From contig CM042145.1 in assembly GCA_023376005.1 (NCBI GenBank), positions 100,109,359-100,173,358 of the forward strand: a DNA stretch of 64,000 nt, read 5' to 3'. The notes under the pieces were generated by a model. The model ran no database searches and was not told the DNA's origin. It was given only the letters and a program-made list of their open reading frames with translations. Both the position numbers and the translations under genes were made by a program. This stretch comes from Doryteuthis pealeii. Taxonomy: Eukaryota > Mollusca > Cephalopoda > Myopsida > Loliginidae. Shown in pieces: positions 55,085 through 64,000 of this stretch (the stretch's first letter is position 1; each line of letters starts with the position of its first letter).

Positions 55085-55400
55085 CAGTCCTGCATCCCTG
55101 ACACAAAAATCTAAAAGGACGCAGTAAAATCATATCCGTGTGTCCCAGTGTGTTTTTTTCCTCACCATTTCAAGCTAACTGTAAATACATTTCAATAGTT
55201 TCTATTGAAACGAATTACACAGGATAGGTTACAAGGTAGGAGTTAGACGGCTTTAGTTATTTCCCCATAAATGAATAAAAACCTTACAATCTATCAAGAA
55301 ACTTTATTTGGGACTCATGAATTTTCGTAGGGACTCATTGAATGCAAATATGTGCGTCCCAGGACACACTAAATTAAAAAGCTATCAGCATCACTACCAC
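55085..55400. repeat. R4 element, copy 2
   Basis: cctgcatccctgacacaaaa through aattacacaggataggttac to agctatcagcatcac is collinear with 47.1-47.4 kb. The right part with 100 bp of flank recurs at 55812-55965. Confidence 0.7.
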
Positions 55401-55492
55401 AGACTCTTTGAGGCAGTTATTGCAATGGTGCAACATACAATTTTAATTTGAAATATCACAGAGTTTTAGAACCTCTTTATAATCAATAAAAT

Positions 55493-55622
55493 GGGGAGCT
55501 GACAGTAGGTGTGGGGCATCCACGTCAGCAAAACAATTTCCCTGGTCTAGTGTTAGCCAAATGGGGATAGACTCCTTCACTGTGCGGCTGATGTAGACAA
55601 TGGGCTACTCCACAGACTTTAC
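55493..55622 (+). mobile_element. SINE1 distal half, segmental copy of the 53 kb SINE1
   Basis: aatggggagctgacagtagg to ccacagactttacataac is nearly identical to 53148-53283, including diverged positions, so it arose by duplication of that SINE and not by independent retroposition. Confidence 0.8.
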
Positions 55623-56154
55623 ATAACAGATCCAGAAAATGTTAATAAAGGTAAAAATTTGTTTCTACTTTTTATTTTCATTTAACAAAATAGAGAAACA
55701 TATACACAAATAAACATGGAGATTCTTGTGGTGTAATTGATTGTAGTAAAATGGATTCAGCAACCTGATTTCAAATCCTGGTTGAAGCTGGATATATATA
55801 TATATATATATCATTCAATGCAAATATGTGTGTCCCAGGACACACTAAATTAAAAAGCTATCAGCATCACTACCACAGACTCTTTGAGGCAGTTATTGCA
55901 ATGGTGCAACATACAATTTTAATTTGAAATATCACAGAGTTTTAGAACCTCTTTATAATCAAGAGAGGGGTTAATGTCATGTAGCAGCATTAACTTTACA
56001 TTTTGGTGATATGTGCAAACACAGACATTATGAGAACCTGATACCTAACAGTAATACACCAATTTTGAAATGGAAAAAAATAAAATAAAAACATCTGGAA
56101 AAACTTGTATAATTAACATCTAGTTACTGGTTTATTGTGAGCAGTCTAAAGTAA

Positions 56155-56392
56155 AAGTCGTCAGAGTGGTTTATTATAGTCAGTATTAGCCAGAGAGCAA
56201 AGGAGTCTATCCCCTTTACCCTAGCACTAGACCAGGAAGATTGTTCTTAGCATGAGGTGAGGTGCTGCACCTACCATCAGCTCCCCATTTTGACACAGAT
56301 CCAAGCTGCGTTACTCATGCACTGAGTTGACAAGGGCTGGTATCAAACTCGGAAACTTGTGGCTCCGAGATGGATGCTCTACCATTTACTTT
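56155..56392 (-). mobile_element. SINE1
   Basis: Reverse body (gagtctatcccctttaccc) and head (gatggatgctctacc) are present. The last bases of the head are missing. Confidence 0.82.
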
Positions 56393-56726
56393 TTGCTTGC
56401 TTGCTTGGACAAAAAAGAAAATGTTATATGGTCCCCAGGGTGGGGCATATGGCTGCCTGTTGAGAACCACTGCTCAAAATGACGACAGAATATGAATGAA
56501 TAATGCTATAGGCTGCAATTTTCAGGATTCACTTCTCACTTAGACACAAATAAATGTGGAAAATTTGAGGATCTTCAGGACGGCGCCTGGGGTGAAATTG
56601 GCTGACCCATATTTATTTTAATGTCTTTTTGTCCTCAAATTTTACCCTGTGATGAATTTTCAGTTTAGGAAACAAGAAAAAGTCGCATGGACCAAGATTT
56701 GATGATTATAGGGCACTGTAAGTAAT

Positions 56727-56957
56727 TAAAGTCAACAGAGTATCAGCCAGACAGCGAGGGAGTCTATCCCCTTTTCACTAGCACTAGACCAGGAAGATTG
56801 TTTTTGCATCTGAGGTGGAGCGCCACACCTATAATCAGCTCCCCACTTTACCGCACAGATTCATGTGCTACTCATACGCTGAGTTGGCAAGGGCCGGTAT
56901 TGAACCCGGAACCTTGTGGTTCTCAGACGGATGCTCTACCGACTGAGCTAAGCAGTT
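56727..56957 (-). mobile_element. SINE1
   Basis: gacagcgagggagtctatcc, gcatctgaggtggagcgcc and accgactgagctaagcag mark a nearly complete reverse copy. Confidence 0.85.
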
Positions 56958-57062
56958 GTTAAAAGAGCATCAAGACACCTAAACCATCATCAATTCAGAA
57001 ATTTCTCATCTGTGCACACATCTTCATTTAAATTTTGAAATTGAAAGCTTCAGTCTCAATAC

Positions 57063-57300
57063 TTTTTGATCACACGCCTGGACGAGGTTGTTTGCTTCAC
57101 TTCAAATCAATGCCCTTGGTAAAAGCATGAACCCATTTCATCCCTCTCTAGCTATGGGTAAATAGTAGGGCAGACTGAACTATTTATCCTTGGTATGGTA
57201 AATGGTCTAGAAGGAAAACTCTGAATTCAAACAAGTTGTACTCCAATTAAAAATTGACCTTGTGTTGCATCCTGCCCTGTGACGGAGTTGTTTGGTAAAT
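57063..57300 (+). mobile_element. SINE2, 5'-truncated, tail type B
   Basis: It starts within the B-box region (cacgcctggacgaggttg) and runs through body and tail (attgaccttgtgttgcatcc) to gtaaatgaatt. Confidence 0.78.
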
Positions 57301-57424
57301 GAATTGTTGAATTCCTATAAGTTTTTATTTTTGTAGAAATTTATAGTATAGACAAACAATCCTTTAAAATATCAATACAAAAAATAAAGACAAAAGAGAC
57401 TATGTGAACTGGAGAGTAGAGTAA

Positions 57425-57555
57425 GTATTAAGACCCTACTAAAATCAACTAGGATACTTAGAATAGTCCTAGAGAACTGAGGAGAATTGCTGTCACTCAG
57501 ACTCCAGGGAAAATCCATCAGTTAAAGCTTGTGTGAAAAATTCTCGAGTAAAATA
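57425..57555 (+). pseudogene. LINE 3' terminal fragment (same family as 19.6 kb)
   Basis: aatcaactaggatacttag, ctgaggagaattgctgtc and ccatcagttaaagcttgtg correspond to the last coding codons and 3' UTR of the 19.6 kb LINE. Only about 130 bp remain. Confidence 0.75.
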
Positions 57556-57572
57556 ATCCATCTATATCTATC

Positions 57573-57980
57573 TCTATACATATATAAAGGGCAGTTTGTG
57601 TGTATGTATGTCCGGAGGAAACTATGAAAATAAAACAATTAATGATAAAGTAAACATATATACACATTCACTATCATCAGATCTTGCTTTTTGAACAAAA
57701 ATCATGAACATTTGATTTATATTCGTGAAGATAATAAATAAATAAAATTTAAATGATAATAGCATGTAATTTTTTTTTTTGCATTTAATATTTTAAATAG
57801 TAGACATTCATTTATTTATTTTTCGGAATGTCTGGATCAACACAAGGTCTTTTTTACGTAGGGGTTTTAATGGGGCATCCTGCGAGGGCCCAACTCGCGA
57901 TCTAATAATAATGGATCTACGAGACTAACTTTTTAACCCTTCCACCTCTACACAGGCGACGCCGGGTAGCTGCTTCTTGT
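57573..57980 (+). mobile_element. Helitron-like element, copy C
   Basis: The 5' end TCTATACATATATAAAGGGC is followed by the GTGTGTATGTATGTCCGGA subterminal segment. The 3' end is GACGCCGGGTAGCTGCTTCT then TGT. The 408-bp interior includes cggatgccc-like and gttgatccagac segments also found in copy A. It is non-coding. Confidence 0.75.
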
Positions 57981-58737
57981 AATAAATAAATATAAGCTAA
58001 AGAATTTTCTTTTAGGAAACCCTTGTTTGGATGCTTCACTGGTTATTTATTTGTAAAGTAGATATCCATAAAAATCATGTGAATTTTAGTAGTACCCCCA
58101 GATTGACAAAAACAAATCACATATATGTTCATTTAAATCAATTTTATTTTCAGTTTATTAAGCTCAGGAATAAAACGTAACAAGAAACAGGGAAGTACAG
58201 GCTGGAAGCATTTTTTTCCTTCTTCTTTCCTTTCTCCTATTTCAGCAACAATGTCTAATTTGAAGATAAGACTTTAGAAATATTTAGAAAAAAAAGAAAA
58301 AAGATTCCTTTCAAAATTCAGGAGCGTATGTGGAAGGGTGAACATTTAAACAAACAATATCAGGGATTGAGTGCGTCACCGGCTTAATGACGGACGATTT
58401 TGCAGTGGAGGAGAAAGGAAAGTGCATTTCCATGTGTTCCTGGTATGGATATGGTCGGCAAATTCTGAGATATGGGGGGGGTAAGAAGGAGGAAGAGAGT
58501 ACTTCTCACATCTCACAGCTACGTAATGACAGGATGGTTTTAATAAGCTTAAAGAAAATAGTCTTTAAAACAATTTTACACTATATAGTTATTAATCATA
58601 GAAAAAAAAACATAAAAAATATCAACGACTCAGAGTCAAAATTTATAGTTTTTTTTCCTTCTAATTGATAGCAATAAATAAATTTAATCAGATCTTTAAA
58701 AGTAGAATAGGGACACACTAGAGGAAACTTAAAATAA

Positions 58738-58835
58738 CTCAGGCTACCTTGCCGGAAATTACGTCATAGAACAGTGGAAGGAAAATGGCTGCGCACATGG
58801 TTCGCCATGCGTTAATTTTTACCACAGTACAAACG
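58738..58835. promoter_or_regulatory. Candidate CRE/ETS-type promoter patch
   Basis: A local cluster of CpGs in AT-rich DNA contains CCGGAAATTACGTCA (ETS-like core next to a CRE-like half site) and, 20 bp on, AAAATGGCTGCGCAC, resembling a YY1-type start element. Such combinations are typical of housekeeping promoters, sometimes bidirectional. It could serve RPUSD1 on the minus strand, 8 kb upstream of exon A, or a plus-strand gene. No in-phase first exon was found either way. Confidence 0.35.
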
Positions 58836-58839
58836 GACG

Positions 58840-60470
58840 TTACAGTTTTATTTGAAAATGATATAGTATTCGATTTTTAGGTATTATGACAGCTCAGTGG
58901 ACGAGGATTCCAAATAAGATAACTTTTTAATTAAAAGAAAATAGGAAGTTTAAAAAGAAAATAATGAGTCATACGTGTGACACTAAAAACAACAGCAATG
59001 CATATATACAAAAAAACCTCAATGCTGCCATGTAGCATTTGTTTTTACCACATTCAATGATAAAAATCATTGAGTTTTATTTTGTAGTAAGTATAAATCT
59101 AAAAATATATAGTATTGATTTCACATACAAGAAATAAATCCAGATTTTTAAAAGCATGTGTATACATGCTTTTAATATAAAATTAAATGATGTGTTTATA
59201 TTAAAATAAAAGGTTCTTAATTAAAAACAAAAACAAAAAACGACCTAAGTACTGCCATCTTGAGTAATAGTAAGAAAATCGACAAAAAATTTTGAGTGAG
59301 TGTATGTATGAGATATGTTAAATAGAATAGTTGAAAAATATTGTAATTTTTATTTATCTAAATAAAAACAAACTTTCAGGATGCCTTAAGATATTTTCTC
59401 TTTTACGTAGGTATATTCTAGATATAACGGCGGCAAAATACTTTACTTAACATTTAAAAACTTGAAGTGTTTTGTAGGAAAAACTATTATTAAAAAAGAA
59501 AGAGCTTATGCAAAATTTTGCATAGAAAAAACAAACAAACAAAAACTTCCTACACTATTCAAAACAAGTTAACGCATTTTCATTTTTTTTAAATCGAAAA
59601 TTTGATATAAATGAAAGAAAGTCATAAGTTCGTAGTGTTTTGCTTTTTGTTCTTGTTTTGTTTAATTTTTTTGTTATCGGACCCCTGCTAGATGCAAATA
59701 CACTTTTTTCTTAAAAATAAAATAATACTAAAAATCTGAAAATTGTTGGATGTAAATAATTATTTTTACCAATTCAACATTAAAGACAATGAAAGTAAAT
59801 AAAGAAAAAACAAAACAAAATATTGATATGATGTATTTTATATATGTAAAGAATTGTAAACCGTCGGATTTTTCATCCTATCTCTTGTATATATCGTGAT
59901 GAATGTTGGGGGGAAAAATTTGTCCTAGAAGCCTGGAAAAATGTATAAGAGTAGAAAACAATATAAATCAAATTGATGAATATTGTGGTCTTAATCTTAT
60001 TTATTTTCCAGGGCACCTTTTTTCAGGAAAAAAAAATTGCATTATTTTAAAAAGTTTTCAGGAAAAATTAATTAAAATTAATTTAAAAAAATTGCATTAA
60101 TTTAAAAAGTTTTCAGGAAAAAAAATTGCATTAATTTAAAAAGTTTTAGGTAATTTATGAGGAAGTGCGTCCCGTCTCATAAATTACCAAGTTTTAATCA
60201 TTATTACTAGATTACTTTTTGCCATAAAATAAATAAATAAAAATCAACATGATGGCCTGAGGTAATGAGTGGTAAAAACCTCAAAAAATTAGTTTAAATA
60301 ATTTTTTCCCCATATCTGAATTTGTAAACAAAACACATTATCACAAATTTAACTATTTCAAGCAATGAAAAAATAAACATCAAATGAATTATAAATGTTT
60401 ATGACGACCAAGAAAAAAAATAATCAACAGATTTTATGCAAATAAATGAACAAAAATTATTTTTATGTAC
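58840..60470. other. AT-rich sequence with no recognised gene
   Basis: A short tandem repeat of gttttcaggaaaaa and attgcattaatttaaaaa occurs at 60.03-60.15 kb, followed by a hairpin (ggtaatttatgagg and its inverse) at 60148-60188. Confidence 0.55.
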
Positions 60471-60473
60471 AGT

Positions 60474-61125
60474 AGGTACCACCAATTTGCCCTGTGAAAT
60501 TAACCCCCCCCCCTATATTTAACACAATGAAACTTGCATAATGGTTAATATCATCTTGAAAATTTGTTCTCCATTCGAAAGAAGAAACATTTAAAAAAAA
60601 ATTCAGATGATTTAAAAAAAATTTTTCAGCTTACGGAAATAATGCAAATTACGAACGAAAACAATGTTTACATTTTCGCAACCTTAATTCAATTGAAATT
60701 TAACGTAGCCAAAAACAAGTTACGACTAGAGACTTTTTAAAAAATTTTTTATGAAAAATCAATTAATGGTCCGATTTTCACGAAAATTTCCATAATCACT
60801 AGGTACCACCAATTTTGCCGGTGAAATTTACCTCCCACCCCTATATTTAACACAATGAAACTTGCATAAACGTTAATATTATCTTGAAAATTTTTTGTCC
60901 ACCCGAAAGAAGAAACATTTAAAAAACTCCGGATGATTTTTTTTAAAAATTTTCAGTTTACGGAAATAATGAAAATTATGAACGAAAAACAAGGTTTACA
61001 TTTTCGTACAGTTAAATCAATTGAAATTTAACGTAGCCAAAACAAGTTATCACTAGACACTTTTTAAAAAAATTCTATGAAAAATCAATTTTTCACGAAA
61101 ATTTCCATAATTACTTACCTTTGAT
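60474..61125 (+). repeat. Two tandem 327-bp repeats, AT-rich
   Basis: aggtaccaccaattt starts at 60474 and 60801. Both units contain aacacaatgaaacttgcat, gaaagaagaaacatttaaa and gaaatttaacgtagcc. Similar gaaaattttc motifs continue to 63.3 kb. Function unknown. Confidence 0.88.
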
Positions 61126-61644
61126 GAAAATGTCTGAAACAGTTTTTTCCTAAAATATAATAGGGGAAATATATTTTTTACGAGCCCCCCCCCTATTTTA
61201 TTTTATAAAATATGAAAAAATAAACCGACAAAAAACAATTTCTACTTTTTTTTTATAAAGATAAGAGTCTGAATCATTATATCAGAAGATTTTTATAAGC
61301 TTCGATGCGAGAGCTTTTTAGTAAAAGAACTATGAATATAGAATTCTGCTAAAAAAATATCAATAAAGAAACTGACCATGTTGTGAAAAAAAAAACGGAC
61401 TGTTTTACTTATTTTTCAAGATAACGGTAATTTTTCCCCAATCGGATAATTTGATCTTTGAATTAACTGAGAAGATTCAACTTTCATCATAGTGAAATTT
61501 TATTTTGAGTGAAAAAATTCGTTGGGGAAAAACGGAGAAGTTTTAGAAATGTTCGAAGAGAATTTTTTTAAAAATCACCTTTGGAACGCTGAAATAGAAC
61601 TGTTAGAATTTGAATATTTGATTTTCCTAGGAGTTATGGTAGAT

Positions 61645-61709
61645 ACAATTTTGTATTGCAAAAATAAAGTGATAAATAATAACACTTTATTTTTGCAATA
61701 CAAAATTGT
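61645..61709. repeat. Perfect 27-bp stem hairpin
   Basis: acaattttgtattgcaaaa at 61645 and its exact inverse ending at 61709 form an uninterrupted 27-bp stem with an 11-base loop. It could be a small foldback element or a transcribed hairpin. Confidence 0.75.
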
Positions 61710-61873
61710 TTGTTTTAAACACCGCCCCTTAATGGCAGCTGTCAAATGGCCAAGAGGTTAACAAATCAGGCTGAGGAAAAGTCAGTCAGGTTTCGTTCCT
61801 GGTCAAAGGTAGTTGCTGTGTCTAGCCACACTGAAGAGACGTGAAACATCGAAACACGGTGTCTGTGGATGAC

Positions 61874-61909
<36 letters not shown>

Positions 61910-61910
<1 letters not shown>

Positions 61911-62170
61911 AAAATGCTGATAGTTATACGTCCTACGTCCCTGATACAGTAAAATCATATCAGTGTGTCCCAGTGTTTTTCTTTTTTCATCCCTCACTAT
62001 TTCAAGCTAACTGTAAATACATTTCAATAGTTTCTTAGAAACAAATTACACAGGATAGGTTACAAGGTAGGAGTTAGACGGCTTTAGTTGGGACTCATAA
62101 ATTTTCCCGAGGACTCATTCAAACCAAATCTGTGCGTCCCAAAACGCACTAAATCAAAAAGCTATCAGTG
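61910..62170. repeat. R4 element, copy 3
   Basis: aaaatgctgatagttatacg at the left and aaaaagctatcagtgta at the right enclose the same body, slightly deleted. Confidence 0.7.
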
Positions 62171-62192
62171 TACATACACACAACACACCATA

Positions 62193-62225
<33 letters not shown>

Positions 62226-62329
62226 GTAATGAGGATCATTCCATGTGGAGTTCAATTGTAGTGATATAGGTAACTGTAGTGAGAACTCAATGTGCCTAGT
62301 ATCAGTAAGTGGACAAACAGAGCAATATA

Positions 62330-62526
62330 GTGAATAACTGAAGGAAAAAACTTTAAATTTGCTTCATCGTAATAATTTATTTCAACTGCATAAATGCAGC
62401 ATCATTAGACATGAGCAAAAATGTGGTTATTACTGTAATAACCACATTTTTGCTGATGTCGCTGCATTGATGCCGTTGAAATAGATTACAATGAAGTAAA
62501 TTTAAAGTTTTTTTCCTTCATTTATT

Positions 62527-62530
<4 letters not shown>
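62330..62530. repeat. Snapback element P4
   Basis: Arms of about 95 bp pair from gaataactgaaggaaaaaac to caaaaatgtggttattac, centred near 62433 with almost no spacer. One arm has a few indels. Confidence 0.85.
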
Positions 62531-62569
<39 letters not shown>

Positions 62570-62570
<1 letters not shown>

Positions 62571-62816
62571 CAACTCCTCCACACAAGCAGGATGTGACAC
62601 AAGTTCAATTTCTTAATCAGAGTATGACAGGTTTGAATTCAGAGTTTTCCTCCCAGAGGTTACTTAGAGTTAGAGCTCAGTCTGCCCTACTATTTAAGCG
62701 TAGCTGGAGGGAAAGTGGTTGGGTATTAGCACTATGAAATGCAACCTCGTACAGGATTTGAACTTGGGTTGACAAATTAATTTCATGACTCTAACCATTA
62801 CACCATGTGCCTCTGT
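62570..62816 (-). mobile_element. SINE2, tail type B, internally deleted
   Basis: On the plus strand it begins caactcctccacacaagcag and ends with the inverted head ccattacaccatgtgcctc. The central body is shorter than in other copies. Confidence 0.82.
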
Positions 62817-62879
62817 CAAATTTTAAATATAACCAATTTAAATTATGTTTAACTGGCAAAAAAAAAAAAAAAAAAGTCC

Positions 62880-64000
62880 TCTGGGCAGTGTAAGAGTAAA
62901 TTTTTGAAAGATATTGCCTGAGGGGGGTGTCAAAATTAAATAAACAAAATAAAATGTTTAATATTTTTAAAAAATTAATTACTTACTAGCATCATATTCA
63001 CTTCACTCCACTGAGATATTTGTTTTGTTTTACAAAAGTGGGGACCGCCAAAACGTTTCTAAAAAATTCTGATTTAATTATTAAGACTCTTATCTTTAGA
63101 GAAAAATTTAAAACTTGTGTGAATAAAATATATTTTGTTCGGATTTCAAAAATTTAATGGGGGGGGGGCTGGGGGTTGTCCAACTCAGAAAAAAAAAAAA
63201 AATTCACCAAATATATTTTAGGAAAAAATTATTTCAAACATAAATTCATCTAATAGGTGAATAAGTATCGAAATTTTCATGAAAATTTGGCAATTAATTG
63301 ATTTTTCAGAGAATTTAAATATTTTTATGTAGTAATGATACTATAAATTAAATATAGCATTCCCAGTTGATTTTTTTTATTTGAGGTTATTGTTATTTAA
63401 TTACATTAGTTATATAGAGCTCTGTAAATGGAGTTCAGAACTGTTTGAATTATGCAAATATTCCCAGTGGTTCAAAAGTCATGAGAATTTAAAACCCTGA
63501 AATTGAGGGTACAAAAGTGGACATAATTTTGTTGAAAAAAATGTCAAATCACAGACCAATTCAAAACAAGAAATTCAGCGATTTCTTCACTTTATTTTTG
63601 GAGCAATTTGGATAAAACTTGGAATTCTTATGTAAAATTATGTTATTCCTGATTCTGCACTGAAATTATATGTATCTCTATGCTGTAACCCATTATTTAG
63701 AGAATAAGAGGTACAGATATCAACATTTTTATGAAAAAAAGTTTACCACAAGATTATTCAACATTTTCATTTTAATACTGCACGTATACACACATATAGT
63801 ATTAATTTAAATAAATAACATCACTTTGAACTTAAAAATACCTTTTTAAATACTTAGAATACCTATTTGCATCAATTTTCTTTTAAAACAAAGCCTGGCT
63901 GGGCGGCGTGTAATGATGTGTTTTGTTAACGTTTTAATACTATATCGTAAGTTTGTTTTTTCCAAAACTGAATGTTTGACAAAAAAGCCTGACAGTTAAC
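62880..64000. other. AT-rich terminal region with no recognised gene
   Basis: The region has G- and A-runs and a diverged inverse relative of the 60.5-61.1 kb repeat near 63.2-63.3 kb. I found no coding or SINE signature. Confidence 0.5.

Larger units (their letters stand above)
53148..55965. repeat. Mosaic segmental duplication
   Basis: 53148-53513 (SINE1 half, SINE2 head, AT run) recurs at 55493-55811. This copy is itself bracketed by two copies of an R4 end plus flank (55331-55487 and 55812-55965). The pattern suits template switching or insertion with a long flanking duplication. Confidence 0.8.

Noticed and set aside
56440..56472. hAT right terminus (tgagaaccactg)
   Set aside because: The motif is a good match, but no partner terminus with an 8-bp duplication was found nearby, so no element is called.
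58387..58668. 93-residue plus-strand frame beginning MTDDFAVEEKG
   Set aside because: No recognised domain, low-complexity Lys/Asn-rich end and no splice context; I would not call it without transcript support.
1..64000. CRISPR array, prokaryotic operon, phage or defence island
   Set aside because: Direct repeats present are SINEs, satellites and microsatellites; genes are intron-split and no prokaryotic coding density exists.

Overview
This window is AT-rich, intron-dominated metazoan DNA from an invertebrate with a repeat-packed genome. There are no prokaryotic-style operons and no long open reading frames. Instead there are GT-AG introns, tRNA-derived SINEs, LINE and Penelope remnants, LTR-like segments, many classes of DNA transposon and long (AT)n and (AC)n microsatellites. 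The repeat mix would suit a lophotrochozoan or other non-model invertebrate, but the phylum cannot be fixed from what I see. I did not recognise the well-known octopus/squid tRNA-Lys SINE.

The only host gene I can support is RPUSD1, an RluA-type RNA pseudouridine synthase, on the minus strand. Four coding exons read in order 50509-50700, 46875-46998, 44812-45016 and 39970-40370. All junctions are GT-AG and the frame is kept across every intron. They encode about 306 residues, including the catalytic HRLD...TSG motif. The start codon lies in an upstream exon I could not assign. A CpG- and CRE/ETS-containing patch at 58.74-58.83 kb is a candidate promoter, but no splice phase links it to the first visible exon.

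Layout. 1-3 kb: AT-rich, microsatellites. 3-10 kb: Helitron with a nested retroposon, R3 repeats, a piggyBac-like MITE, a large inverted repeat. 11-15 kb: LINE tail, SINE, LTR-like segments, a 24-26 bp minisatellite. 15-22 kb: retroposon family A copies, a Penelope GIY-YIG remnant, a 5'-inverted (twin-primed) LINE, two snapback elements with clean target-site duplications (TSDs). 22-26 kb: purine-rich tract and (AT)n. 26-32 kb: SINE clusters and a diverged dispersed repeat. 32-37 kb: a dead mariner, a hAT element with other transposons nested inside, and an F1 repeat holding three successive insertions. 38-51 kb: RPUSD1 with heavily invaded introns. 51-57 kb: a hAT element with transposase remnants, mosaic duplications, SINEs. 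57-64 kb: Helitron, candidate promoter, AT-rich 327-bp tandem repeat, more snapback repeats.

The main interest is structural. At least a dozen long inverted repeats occur in 64 kb, several as repeat families. Nesting can be ordered by TSDs. Local tandem duplications repeatedly cross element boundaries, and one duplicates part of an RPUSD1 exon with its splice acceptor. No defence system, CRISPR array, origin or intact mobile-element gene was found.
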